64,000 nt of DNA, from contig BSBM01001665.1 of NCBI GenBank assembly GCA_027924585.1, positions 496,001 to 560,000 on the forward strand, in the 5' to 3' direction. The stretch comes from Larix kaempferi (lineage: Eukaryota; Streptophyta; Pinopsida; Pinales; Pinaceae). Within the stretch, counting starts at the first letter, position 1, and every line of letters starts with the position of its first letter. The notes beneath the pieces are model-generated. The model was not told where the DNA came from. It saw only the letters and a list, made by a program, of their open reading frames with translations, and did no database searches. The translations under genes were made by a program, and so were the position numbers. Below are positions 35,726 through 48,166 of the stretch, one piece after another.

Positions 35726-37482
35726 TGTAGTGTCCCCATTCAAATAATTGTATAGTAGACAATCCCCATCAATCCTACCAAGTTCCCTAGGTTGAATGGG
35801 TACATTGGGAATCGTAATAAGGGAGCAAAGGAATAATGTTTATACATTAGAATAGCCCAAGTATTTAATAAATAAGTTGAATAAATGAGTCCAAGAGTAA
35901 TTATAGGTGGAAAATTGTTTTGAGGACATTTAGAGGATGTGGGACCCACACTAGCTTGGCTTCTCACTGCCACATGGCAAATCTCACTTGCCATTTCAAA
36001 TCCATGGGAAGGAAAACATTATTGGGTGAGTTGGTAAGGCATACACATGGAATTGAGCATCTTAGGTCTAAATTGGATGGAATGGTAACTTCCATGGAAG
36101 AGGAAGAGTCAAATTGGAGGCTAGTGGACACTTGGGCTAGATTCCCTAGTTTTATGACAACAATGATGAAGCATCTATGACATTTATAACAAAATTCAGA
36201 TCTAAATTCTGACATATGACCTTTATTACATGTCAGCCCAAAAAATAGGCTCAAGGAAGGCGCTCATGGAGTTGGAGAAGCCAAAGAGACTCCAATTCGA
36301 ATTTGGGAGAAGATGGAAGGTTGGAAACTAGGAGACAAGTGGCAAATGTGGAATATTTCCTAAGTGGAACTCTCTAGAAGATAACGAGAGGATTTCGACC
36401 CTTAGAAGGATAATTTTGGTTATAAAATGTAGAAATCAAGTATGATAATGGCTTTTGATGATTTGAGAAAAATTGCATTTGTGAAGAGAGAGCTAGTGGA
36501 TGACTAGTTTCTTGCCTTAGCCAATTTTGAGGGTGAAATATTCCCATCCAAGTTGGTGTTTGGAGAGGCCACTCAGGTATTTAATGGATTTTTATTTTCA
36601 GGTATCAGCTGTAGGGAAGCTCATGGTTTTGTTTAGTGTAGCACCATCTCTCAATCATTTCCAATTTTGAAGGCATATTCATGCTCCTTGAGGGAGGGTG
36701 TTTTTGGTGAGATCTTGTGATTCTTGGGAGAGATTCTCATTATGTATTTATGATTTTAATAGCTTTGTATCATATTTTATTCATATTCAGAAATTTTCAG
36801 GTCGAAATACCCACTGTTTGTATGCAAAAATGTTGATTAATGAGCAAACAATGTCCATTTCCCCACTACATTGATGTATATCATTATAATGCTGATGATT
36901 TCGAATGAATGGATGATTCTATGATATAAGTGTGATCAATAGACTTCCATGGATTTATTTTATAAGTTTCATGTACTTTACTTGAGAATTTGAAGTATTT
37001 TTACTCAGTTTAATTGTATTGGGAGAAGAAATAGTGTCATTTCCCCAAGGGTCGAATTGGGGATTTTTGCAGCTGAATGGGATAGGGTTGGAACAGACAT
37101 AATAATCAATTAATGGTACATTGGGAACATTATTAACATAATTAATACATTCCATACCTCTGACAAGAAATTCGATGGATTTTGGAAACATTTGGGAATC
37201 CAATTTCAGTACTCACCCCAGGGGGATTTGAACCTGAAATTACTAGTAAAATTGCATACTTGGACCAGAATCTTAAGAGAACTTCAAGAGGTATTTTGGT
37301 GGTCATATATCATCCCTGGACATCATATTTAATTCCTAATATCATTCATAAACCTTCCTTGAATATTTGGGACCATTTGGGGCAAAATTGGGACCTAGGC
37401 ATCAAAACTAGTCAAAGGTCGAAATTGGGGAAAAATTGGAAAATTTGGCATTTTCATAAATTTTTGAAAAAGGGTCATTACA
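35726..37482. repeat. Solo LTR (1757 bp) with TAAAT target-site duplication
   Basis: Starts TGTAGTGTCCCC, ends GGTCATTACA (TG...CA), and is flanked by TAAAT at 35721-35725 and 37483-37487. No gag/pol sequence lies inside. A TATA-like TATAAAA is at 36421-36427. The length and 5-bp duplication fit an LTR left after recombination between the two LTRs of an element. It sits within the second copy of a ~40-bp tandem duplication of the target DNA. Not homologous to the LTRs of A, B or copia as far as I can see. Confidence 0.8.
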
Positions 37483-37487
37483 TAAAT

Positions 37488-37999
37488 CAACTTAGCAATC
37501 GATGTATCATCTTGTTCCATCTATCATGGGAGTCTAGTAAATCATCAATGGTATAATAATTGAAGGTCTCTTCATAAGTATTAATTTCCATCCACTGTTT
37601 CCACCTCATCATTTTTTTCCTCTTAGGATCTGACAATAAGTGTTAATGGTCTTATATAAATATTTTTGGTACAGGATGTTCACCTCAAACAATTAGAGGA
37701 GATTTCAAAATTACTATATAAATCCCACTCTTGTTTCCATTGGACTTGATTGTATATAAGGAATGTAAAAGCCTTTTTTTTAACATCTGTAATACAATAG
37801 TTAACGTTCAATCTTGTTTAAAACTATGGAAGAAATAAAATTGATACAATTCACATAGAAACAATTTCTATCAAGCTAAAGATGAGGAGTACATGTTAGT
37901 AAAATTAGATATACAGTATCTTTCATGTTGTTTACTTGTTTCCAATCTATTTACTCTTAACCTCATCCATTGCTCATGTAGGGACATGGAATATAACCT
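37488..37999. other. A+T-rich DNA, nothing recognised
   Basis: No coding frame or transposon boundary was found beyond the 27-bp target-repeat copy at its left edge. Confidence 0.5.
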
Positions 38000-38593
38000 G
38001 TAATAACTTTGATAATATGATCCAAGATTGTGTTTATTACTTGTTCTTCTTGAGTGACATTATCATTGGCAATTTCCCCTGAAACCTTAGGGTCTTAGTT
38101 AGGAGTAGGACCTTCACACTTTAGGGCATCAAAGGGTGAGTCCAAATTCGACTGTTCAGTTGTATGTTTCTACCTAGATGACATATTATGCAATTCCTTT
38201 TGAGATTTTCTTCTACATTTTCAAATTCTTGTTTTGTGCCCTTAATTATTTTCTTTGTACCTTCAACAATATTTTTTAGAACCTTCCATTTTCCATATAA
38301 GGCTTATAGTTTATCATAATGATCTTTGAACTACTTCCCCAAGGATTTTAACTTTTTGTTGTCTTCTTTCATTTTTTGTGTAAATTCAAAGGGGTTTAGA
38401 CGATGTTACACCAAAGGGAGCAGACTTTATTTTTTTCGTATGTTTCTAGATATAACTCTATAGCTACATGTTTTTCTTTATTGCTAGGTGAATGAGTAGG
38501 CTCATTCTCTGTCATTTGTGGTGCCTAAATTGTCCCGTCACCTTGTGCACTATGAGGAGTTAGCTTAGAAAACCTTATACATGACCTTCTAGG
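38000..38593 (-). pseudogene. Decayed minus-strand ORF, C-terminal piece left of element B
   Basis: Read on the minus strand in two phases, this segment gives a Lys/Glu-rich helical stretch (for example LKSLGK, YGKWKVLKNIVEG, TKQEFENVEENL) and then a more acidic part (LDSPFDALKCEGPTP, VSGEIANDNVTQEEQV) with several stops. It joins 60672-60890 once element B is removed. The architecture recalls the linker and coiled coil of element A's third ORF and the minus-strand ORF at 63050-63995, so it is probably from a similar accessory ORF. CTAGG at 38589-38593 is the left target-site duplication of element B. Confidence 0.45.
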
Positions 38594-39344
38594 TGTTAAC
38601 ACCCAAAAAGTGCTCACTAGCTCATTTCCCTATTCACATGACCTATTTATCCACTTTTCCCACCATTTGAGCCTCCAAAACCTTCAAAAGGTCACCAAAA
38701 AGACCATAATGCACCTTTTTCCCCTCAAAATATGTATTTTCCTCAAAAAACACAAAAAAAACCCTCAAAAAGGGTCCAAAATTCCCAAAAATATTAAAAG
38801 GGAATAAAAATATTCAAAATATTCAAAAAAGAGGAAAAAGAGGGAAAAAGAGACCTAAACCATTTTAACAATACCATTGGTTTCCTCAAACCATGGTTGT
38901 ATTTCCCATCACCAAAAACTATAAAAAGGTGATAGGGGCTCCTCACTATTCATCCTCAATTCATCTTATCCTTATGCTGCCAATTTCTTCCCTAAGATCT
39001 CAAACCCCCATTTGAGTTTAAATCCATCCTTGGAAACCCTTTTTGGCCAATATTCCCACTTGCATTTGGAGAAGAGAAACATCATTGGAGCTTTGGAGCA
39101 CCTCACCATCGTAGTTGCACCGGCTCAACCATCCTCACCTTTTGAGGTAATACAAAACATTCAAATTTTTATTTATTTATTTCATGGATCTCATTGTTTA
39201 GTGTTCTTAAAATCTAGTTTTTATTTCATTGTACCTCATAGATTAAAAATATTTACCATTTAGCTTTTACTTTTACATTGAGACTGTTGTTACTAGTTAA
39301 TAGGTGCATCTTTTGCACATGCTTGGTTGAAAAACCAAGCAACA
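38594..39344 (+). repeat. Element B 5' LTR
   Basis: 751 bp, TGTTAACA to AGCAACA, with TATAAAAA at 38920-38927. Aligns throughout with 59930-60671. An inverted ttggttgaaaaaccaa lies just before the end. Confidence 0.94.
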
Positions 39345-39349
39345 GTTTT

Positions 39350-39364
39350 TGGCGACTTCGCTTG
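39350..39364 (+). other. Element B primer-binding site
   Basis: TGGCGACTTCGCTTG lies 5 bases after the LTR end. The TGGCGACT start is the same as in many plant Tat/Ogre-type elements; the 3' half is degenerate. Confidence 0.6.
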
Positions 39365-39544
39365 TTTTCAAACTTTTGAATCTTAAATTTTTGTTTTAGA
39401 TCTTTGTTTTTAGTTATTTTTTCCCTTTAAAGTTGCAGATCTGCCATACTAGACAGCCTCTTCATTATTGCCCTAGCCATTGGCCCTTTCTGCAGCCCAA
39501 ACAGCCCAAAATTTCAATTATCGGGTTTGTTTTCGGCAACTATT

Positions 39545-39865
39545 TTTCGTCCGCACATCGCGGCTTCCAGCTAAATAGTCGCATAGCTCATCGTGGATTT
39601 TTGCCTTTTTTCCGTACAGCTGATCGCGGCTTTCTGCCTTTTTTCTGCATAGCTCATCGCGGATTTTTTCCTTTTTTCCACGTGGCTCATCACGGCTTTC
39701 GGCCCCACAGTCGCATTGCACATCACGGCTTTTTTCCATATCGCCGCACTGCACATCACGGCTTTAGCCCATATCGCCGCACTGCACATCGCGGTTTTTG
39801 CATATATCGCCATGCTATGCATCGCGGTTTTTAGCCACACAGCCGCGATATCGCAGGTTTCATCC
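39545..39865. repeat. Leader tandem repeat of element B, ~33-36-bp units
   Basis: About nine units marked by catcgcgg/catcacgg at about 39556, 39589, 39623, 39655, 39686, 39721, 39755, 39788 and 39824. Units are 32-36 bp, mostly multiples of 3, and keep frames open on both strands: plus strand 39433-39834 with repeated HRGF/HHGF, minus strand 39571-39840 with repeated KAVM. G+C is higher than around it. Coding status is unproven. Confidence 0.75.
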
Positions 39866-41106
39866 GCCTCATTTTCCTGAGTTTCGGCCCATTTTTTCCA
39901 GCCACTTTTCCTGCAATTTTTGACAGCCTACTATTTCTTGTTGCAGTAATTCAGATTGATATTTCTTTACTATTATTTTGCTTTACTTCATCATTTTTTA
40001 AAATTTTCAGTATAGTGAAAGAAAGATTGTGAAGCAATTTCATTTTAGCAAATTTAAAACCAAATTTTTAATTTGCTATATATTTTTGCCCAAAGCATTA
40101 GAGTACCAAACATTTTTATGATATTTGCTTTACTTTTAATTTTTTGAAAAATCCACATTTTTTGAAAAGTTTACCATAGCATTTACTTTTAAGTTTTTGT
40201 CATATTTGCAAGTTGAAATCGTCATTTTAAATTGTGAATTTCGGCCCAAGCGAGGAAAATCCTTTTTTGTACTCAACCACACTATCACACACTCAGACAC
40301 CATTTAATTAAGTGAGCCTTAAAATCTGCCTAACTCAACCAACATTCTAACCCCATTTGGGGAACAATAAAAGAATATCGTAGCTAGGTAGGATTGAGGG
40401 GATAGGTTTTCCAATAACACCCCTCACTCATTTACATATGAGACATAGTGTTTGACATTAGGGTATCGAAAATCCCCTAGTATTTATTGACACTGTTTTA
40501 AACCAATCTGTCGGAAAGGCCTCTCCCTTAGGAGGGTCGAAATAGCAAGACTGGTTCTCGAGGCCTAAGTGGAATACCGCAATCCATTCAGTCACCGAAG
40601 GACAGCTACTCGTTGTTCTCGTTGTACCACCCTTATGGGAGTACAATGACGATAGAACATGAAGCTGCGGATTCACCTTTCCAGATGTATCTTGAACGAG
40701 GTATCTTAGTGACCTATCTTCTCGGATTGTCTACCCGGTGTCCCTCCCGGTAGGGGGATATCTAGCCTTTGATTCTACAATTCATATTGTCTAACTTGGA
40801 TTTCATCACCTTGCAGAGGATACGTCTTGTTGAGTCATAATACCATTTTAGTTAGGTGTTTGCATGCTATTCTACCTCCCTTGGTCTAGTGAGTACACCA
40901 CTTTTATTTTCTAGGAGTTGTTTGCATGTTGGTATTTTGACCACATTTTTTAATTACTCCACTTACTATAGCACAGCTGTTATAGTAAGTGTTTTGAGGT
41001 TGGTTGTTGGCCTGAGAGCCATTCTTTTTTCACACTCCCCTCCTGCACACATAGTTGCATTAGGGTTTTGATTTTTTATCTCACCACCATCCTTTAGTCT
41101 TAGTAG
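39866..41106 (+). other. Non-coding leader of element B
   Basis: About 1.2 kb between the leader repeat and gag with no supported gene. It is A+T-rich to 40240, then of mixed composition. A block near 40440-40760 (gaaggacagctactcgtt, tctacccggtgtccctcccgg) is of higher complexity and may be structured RNA leader. Confidence 0.4.
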
Positions 41107-43057
41107 TTGACTCTCATCATTGAGTACCCGAGACGATCTCCATGTTTTCGAGGTGAACCCCCTCAGTACGGTTCACTTAAGTCTACTCATCACAGATGTA
41201 GAGCATTGTCCCTTGACTCCACAAATCATCGGCATAGAGCCCCGTCATCCGATTCTGATGCACCTCATTTCACATCTGACTCTGAGGTCGAATCCGAACA
41301 TCCTATATACACATCACCGACTACCCCATGGCTGGCTCGCATTTTGACTCTTTTTTCATAGGGACTGTTGGTGCAACATCAAAAACCCCCGCCACCACAA
41401 TGGCCACCACGGTAGCCAAAACTACCACAACACCCTTAGGTATTCCTAATATGGGGCCCACACCTACCTTAGGCATGCCCAATGCGGGACCTACACCTAC
41501 CGTCCCCGCCACAACCCAGCTGTAACTCATGTTTCACTTAGGGATGCTGGTGCCTCTCACACATCTTTAGGTGGAGGGCACATCCCTTTTACAACTAATA
41601 TTCCCCTTGGGGGCAGTGGCTCGATTCACAATGCTACCATTAGCACTTATGCCCCAGTAACCATGTCACACCCCTCTTCCATCCTGCCATTTATGGCTAG
41701 TCTGAACTTACCAGACCTAGCAAGGTTAACAAATGACCCTACTTGTCCCCCCATGCCCACAAAACTCCCATCAGACATCCCCAAGTTTGAAGGGAAAGAT
41801 GGGGAATACCCACAAAATCATATTATGTCTTTTCACCTATGGTGTTCTTCAAACTCCATAGTCGATGATTCTATTCGACTCCGACTTTTACAAAGAACTT
41901 TCACTGGCTTAGCAGCCAAATGGTATATTGAGCAGCCACATGGGACACACCCTACATTCACATCCCTCGCCTCAACTTTCCTGCAGTTCTTTCAACTACC
42001 TGTACGCTATTATGCAGGAGTAGAAATATTACTGTCTTGTAGACAAAATATGGCCACCCATATCACAGATCATATCCATGAGTGGCGCAAGCACGGTAGC
42101 CTCTGCAAGATCAAACCAGACGATCGAATATTCTTAGATTGGTTCTTGAAATCCCTCCTTCCACTCATAGCCAAGGATGTAGCTTCCAAACGACCCTGGT
42201 CTAAAGAAGAAGCCATCTTAAAATCTCAGCAGTTCGACCTAATTTATGCCCAGTCGGGCTATTTATACACAATCTTACCGGACGCCCCGCGAGGCGATCC
42301 TTCTCGAAGTGATGCACCAGGGGCATCCCATGCCGCTGATGGTATCATTGGTCAAGTTATGGCACAAAACAAACCTTTTACCATGATGAGTACCATTAAC
42401 GCCCCAGACCTCTCTAGGGATACATCTCATTCTGGAGCTACGGCTTCATATGCTCCAATGACACAAACCCACCACACTCATGGACCCACATGTCCATCAC
42501 AATGCTATGGGAAAGCACCACCAACTTATGTACCTCCTACATACTATAACCAACAGGCCAATCAAAACCCAATTCAGGCCCAACCGGTTTATTACCCTCA
42601 CCAGGTAGCACCTGTAAACCCAACACTTCCAATAGCTCAAGGTTACCAACAACCACATCAAGCACCTGGACCACCTCTAGCCCCACCAACTTATTATCCA
42701 CCGTAGCCTGCTCCTATGCCTGCAGTACCCCAAAATCCTCCTACTACTCAAGGGCAAGTGTACGCACAACACAACCAGCCCCAAAACCAGAATAACCAGC
42801 GTAACCAGGGAGGACATCAAAAACGCGGAAGAGGACATAACCACAGAAATAATCAACATCAAAACCAAGGTGGTCAACCACCTAACCCACCCAACAACAA
42901 TAATGCCACTCCCGCCAACCAAAACCCTGATTGTCCACCGAAACAGGGCAAAAATACGAACTTAAGAACAAACCACCCATGTTCCTTTTGTTCAGTATAT
43001 GGCCACTACACACATAATTTCCCATTTGGAGAAAGCACGTCAACTTTGGGTCGATGA
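41107..43057 (+). pseudogene. gag: Element B gag
   Basis: The retrotransposon gag core is in the clean frame 41663-42706: IPKFEGKDGEYPQNHIMSF, LRLLQRTFTGLAAKWYIEQ, FLQFFQLPVRYYAG and HEWRKHGSLC. A Pro/Gln-rich C-terminus follows, continues past a TAG at 42704-42706 in the same frame to 43057, and includes an Asn/Gln/Arg basic tract and a zinc-knuckle-like motif CSFCSVYGHYTHNF (last Cys replaced by Phe). Upstream, Pro/Thr-rich pieces in two other frames (41107-41361, 41328-41525) probably belong to the N-terminus, separated by frameshifts. Confidence 0.85.
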
Positions 43058-44747
43058 TGCCCAATGCCAAGGACATGCTAGACTACTAGCTCCACCTACT
43101 CAACTACAACCCATGATATTGTAGAATCCTTTTCCAAACCAAGGAGTAGTAAATACCCATCCAATAGATCCCCCACAAGGATCTGCTACACCACAGCATC
43201 AAATTACATATGCCGCAACCGATTACTAGCACACGGATCCAAGCACCCACCACCTACTAATGATGTCATCAAATGACATCAATCTTCAAACTCGCTGAAA
43301 CCAGTACGGCTCAATCCCTAAAACCACACCTACTGATTCATCCTCAAGAACCCTCCCAACAGATCAACCATTACGCATACCTACTATGCCGTTAGACAGA
43401 GGCCTTAAAATCCCTCACTTACCCCTCTGAAGGATTAATAATAATCCTAATGCTCGTGCAGCATTAAATTATAACATTGTCGAAGATGTAGTTCAGTCCC
43501 CAGCTATTATGTCTACCTTGGAAATCTTAAAAAACTTTCCTACGCAGAGGAAACTATTGTTATCCACCATTGGTGCAATAGACCCCAACGATTCACGTAT
43601 GATGGCTTTCGACTTAGACCAATCCCAACCATGATTACCTTTGAGACTAGCTTTTCAAGTTCCTGTGAACATTCGTAACCTTGTTGTGTATCGATGCATA
43701 ATCGATGAAGGAGCCTCAACCTATGTTTTGTCCATACTTGTTTGGCAGAAACTCGGATCCCCCACATTACAACCATCTACCACTGCATTACGAGCTTACA
43801 ATGACCGTTCAGCTGAACCACAAGGCCTCTTAGCTAACATACCTATAGAACTAGGGGGAAAAATGGTCCTCACAGACATAGAAGTGATCAACGCTTAACT
43901 GGACTACAATCTCCTTCTTGGACGTAGTTACATGTATAAGATGAAAGCCGTCGCTTCATCCGTCTTTCGCTTCATGATGTTTCCCCATGAAGGACATATA
44001 GTAAAAATCGATCAGATAACATACTACAATCCCAATGCCCCTACCGCCCCTCAAAATGTGCTACCCATGATTGAACAACCCGTTCAGAGTGCACCTACAT
44101 CATTTATCTCTTCAGTCAGACCTAGGATCTACACGGAGTCACCTATGACTTCCACATTTCAATCTATCCCACCCCCTTTATAGATAATAGAAATATCTGA
44201 CTTGTGCACCTTTTTGCACAACACAGAACAACCTACTCAACAACCCCCATTACTGCCACAACCACCCACAGTGCCTAGTCATATCAGAGCAACACCGATT
44301 CACACAATCCCATTCTTATTTCCCCCTTCAGGAGTCATAAGCACACTAGTAATGGCCACACTAAATCTTCCAGGTTTAACTTTAGGACTGCCTATGTGGT
44401 ACCTTCAAGCCCCTACCCCTCCCCCGACACCGAACGTCATTTTACAACTAGTGCAACTCATTACTACTTCCAACCGCCCACCCCTCGGTGTCGCTAACTC
44501 TAAAAAATGACCACCCCCAATGGCGACTCTGGCAATAATATCTAGTAATGTTCCCCCTCCATTCCAAAACACTAGGGGTAGAGGCTCACAAACTTATACC
44601 CCTAGACTCACAACCCGCACCCCCCTAGCCACCCCAAAAATGGCAAAGAATCCACCAACCATTCGTGTTCCCCCCAAGTGCTCTTTATGCGATGACATAG
44701 GCCATGCCACGCATCAATTTCCATAGTTACCAGCACTCCAAGAAAAC
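43058..44747 (+). pseudogene. pro: Element B protease region
   Basis: The aspartic protease signature is at 43641-43898: VPVNIRNLVVYRCIIDEGAST, with Asp in IDEGAS (usual form D-[ST]-G or D-E-G-A-S), then YNLLLGRSYMYKM downstream of a TAA at 43896-43898. A Pro/Thr-rich linker follows (44000-44510). 44520-44726 adds a second knuckle-like motif CSLCDDIGHATHQF, again with Phe for the last Cys. Confidence 0.72.
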
Positions 44748-46550
44748 ATGAATATGTTGGAAGACGATGCAAGTATCCCAGTGGTAAAACTTGAGCTGCC
44801 TCCTCAGCCTCATGATAAAACGTTGCGTACTAACCACCCCTGTGCGATATGTGGCATTTATGGCCATTATTCAAATCACTGCCTCAATCTACCAAATTAT
44901 AGAGCAGCTCTGTACAAATTGAATAATTCTGACTTAGAAATATCTCCTCCCCTTATTGAGGAAATATACCCCCCAATGTCATCCTCTTTGGAAGAAATGA
45001 ATACCATTTATATGATTTCAACCACCTATAAGCCTGAACGAATTTATTTGATGACACACTACTTCTGCAACGATGAGGAGATTCTAGAAACACTTACTGC
45101 ACCGGATTACCCCTAGGACGATATGCACCATCGGTCATACTTCATCCCTAAGGCATCTTCATCTACCATGTCAAACCAACTATCCGTTGAATCAAAGGAT
45201 TTTTTACCAACCAAGGTAGATTGGTTCAAAGATCCAATCCTAGCACCAGATGCCTTCGAAGAAGGTAATATGGAAAATATTTCACCCATAATAAAAATTG
45301 ACATCTCTACCTCGCCTGAAAAACCTGAATTTATCTCCTTAGGAGCATCATGCACTGAAGAGGAAATTCAATCCTATTAGGAACTTTTCCAAGAGTTCCA
45401 GGATATCTTCGCTTGGTCCTACACAGAGATGCCAGGCCTTGACCCTGCTATTTTCGAACACCATATTGACACGTGGCCCAATGTACCACCTGTCTGCCAA
45501 AAGCAACAACAATTCCATCCATCCAAGCTACCTACCGTCAAAGCAGAAATCGAAAAACTTAGAACAGCAGGGTTCATTTACCCCATAACTTATACCACCC
45601 AGGTCTCTAACCCAGTACCAGTCAACAAAAAACAAGGCACCATTTGTGTCTATACTGACTTCCGCGACCTAAACCTTGCTTTCCCTAAAGAAAACTTTCC
45701 AACGCCTTTTATCGACCAACTTATCGATGCATGCGTGGGGCATGAGATTCTCTCTTTTATGGATGGTTTCTTCGGATATAACCAAATCCATATTCGCAAG
45801 GAAGACCAGTACAAAACTGCTTTCACCACCCCATGGGGCACTTTCACTTACCAAGTTATGCCCTTTGGTCTTAAAAATGCTAGAGCCACTTTTCAACGAG
45901 CTATGACATATTGTTTCCATGACTTGGTCCACATTCTCCTTCTCTACCTTGATGATCTTACGACTAAATCGAAAAAATGATCTGATCATCTTAACGACCT
46001 CCGACAAGTCTTCCTACGTTGCTGCAAATACAAGATATGCTTGAACCCCCTCAAATGTGTGTTTTGCACTCCAGTAGACCAGTTTTTAGGTTTTATTATT
46101 TCTCAGAAAGGTATCACAGTTGATCCTTTAAAGGTCCAAGCCATCTTAGACCTCCCATCACCTCGCACACTTTGGCAATTACAAATCCTTCAAGGGAAAT
46201 CAAATTTCCTTCGGATCTTTTCACCTGATTATTCCACAACCGTCCATGGTTTCCTTCAGTTGCTTCGTTCCCACATCCCTTTTGTATGGGATGACCAAGC
46301 ACAAGGAGCCTTCGATGACCTGAAGAAATCTCTCACCAATGCCCCCTTTATTTCCCCTCTGGATTTCTTGAAATATTTCATTCTTTACATTTCGGCATCT
46401 GACTACGTCGTTTCAGGATTCCTCGTTCAAAAAGACAGTGCTCTTCAAGAACACGTAATTTATTATGTGAGCCAAACATTATCTGGCCCACCACTACGAT
46501 ACCCATACGAAGAGAAACTAGCCCTTGTTGTCGTCTTTTCAGTATAGAAA
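44748..46550 (+). pseudogene. pol: Element B reverse transcriptase and RNase H
   Basis: One frame with stops at 45114-45116, 45378-45380, 45978-45980 and 46545-46547. It opens with an intact zinc knuckle (CAICGIYGHYSNHC, about 44845-44890). RT follows with DIFAWSYTEMPGLDP, the substrate blocks and the catalytic YLDD (Asp codons 45951-45956). RNase H of the standard gypsy type then follows (LYISASDYVVSGFLVQ, YYVSQTLSG, Y.EEKLALVVVFS). The stops are at positions where Gln, Arg or Trp would be expected. Order and motifs define Ty3/gypsy, Tat lineage by inference. Confidence 0.88.
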
Positions 46551-47974
46551 TTGCAACATTACATCCTTCTCAGCCATACCACAGTCGTCGCAAATTCCAA
46601 CCCAATGTTCTATCTCTTGAATCGTCTCCTTTTCCAAGGCCGCATAGTTAAATGGGTAATTATCCTACAAGAATATGACCTCACATTCAAGACATCGAAG
46701 AGTACCAAAGAATTAGCACCTGCTCAGCTCATAACCGACCTACCATCCTCCTCGTCATCACCTATCATCAATACGGATATAATTGACGACCATCTGTTTA
46801 TCATTTCGTCAGACGACCCATGGTACGGCGACATTTTGGTTTACCTTCGTACACAAAGGTTTCGACCTGATGTCGACCATGACAGACATCGTTGCATCTG
46901 CCACCATGCTTCCCGTTATCTCCTTTTAGGCAATGTCCTCTATCAACGTGGTGTTGACACTATCCTACGATGTCGTCTTTCTCGAGAGGAAGCAGAACAA
47001 GTCCTTAATGATTGTCATAGAGGTGCCTGCGGTAGCCATTTTTCAGGAATGGCCACTGCCCAAAAGGTGATCAATGTAGGGTATTTTTGGCCCTCATTAT
47101 TCACTGATTTCATCACGGCAGTCAAACATCGCCAAAATTTCCAACTCTTTGCCCCTAAAGCAAGAACTCCCTCCACCCCCCTTCATCCAGTCCTCACAGT
47201 TGGCCCCTTTTTCTAATGGGCCATCGACTTCATGGAATGTAACCCTGCATTAGCTAGCGTCCATAAGTACATCATTGTGGTGGTCGATTACTTTACCAAA
47301 TGGGAAGAAGCCATGCCTATGTTCAACTACAAAGCAGATACTGCAGCTCGCTTCTTCTTCAACCACGTCATCACTCATTTTGGAGTACCAAAACAACTCA
47401 TCTGAGACCACGATTCTCACTTCGAAGACATTGTTTGGTGATAATTGTCCACCCTCCTCAAATTTCACCATCAACACTCTTCCTCCTACTACCCCCAGGG
47501 GAACGGTCAGGTTGAGGCAATCAACAAAATCCTGAAGACCATTCTTCAGCGCACCGTTGATAGACATAGGTCCAATTGGCATCATATGCTTTTTCTTGCA
47601 TTATGGGCATACCGCATGTCTACGAAACCGCCACCAGTTTTACCCCTTTCCATCTAGTTCACGGTGTGGAATCTTTCCTCCCCATCAGATGTCATATCCC
47701 AACACTGCATATTGCTATTGAATTCCTCTGGGATACTTCACCAATCGAACAATGCTTACTTCTCTTAGAGCAAGCAGACGAAGACCGCCGCGCAGCCCTC
47801 CAAACCATTGAAGTTGTGAATAATAGGTCCAAACTCAATTACGATAAACATGTTCACCTACAAACATTTAATGAAGGCGACCTCATACTTTCTATGACCA
47901 AGCTCATGACAAAAAGGGCAAAGGAAAATTCGTGTCCATGTGGCAAGGCCCATAAATCATACACACTTTCCTAG
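46551..47974 (+). pseudogene. int: Element B integrase
   Basis: Continues the RT frame. The H2C2 zinc domain is at about 46990-47140 (CHRGACGSHFSG; the second Cys pair is damaged to HRQNF). The catalytic core begins after a TAA at 47214-47216: first Asp in AIDFMECNP, second Asp in DHDSHF (after a TGA at 47403), Glu in NGQVEAINK, with further stops near 47436-47441. A one-base frameshift near 47625-47640 moves the C-terminus into the 47576-47974 frame (FTPFHLVHGVESFLP, EQADEDRRAALQ). Non-functional. Confidence 0.86.
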
Positions 47975-48166
47975 GACATGGGGCATATATTCTTACTGAA
48001 TCAGAAGGGAACAACCTACACAACCCTCGCAACAGGTTGTACCTCAAACATTTCTACCCATAAAAAACTTTTTGGACATCATAGTCCATATTGTATAGTT
48101 TTTATTCTTTTTTACTGTCAAATTCCTAAACCTTACATTTTTTCATTTTTTCTTGCATGACCACAG

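Noticed and set aside
36025-36080. SINE-like A box (gggtgagttggtaagg)
   Set aside because: B box poor and the site is within the solo LTR.
37205-37290. tRNA-like B box on the minus strand (ggttcaaatcccc)
   Set aside because: No convincing A box or cloverleaf; it lies inside the solo LTR.
45669-46007. 112-codon minus-strand ORF
   Set aside because: Antisense shadow of element B reverse transcriptase.
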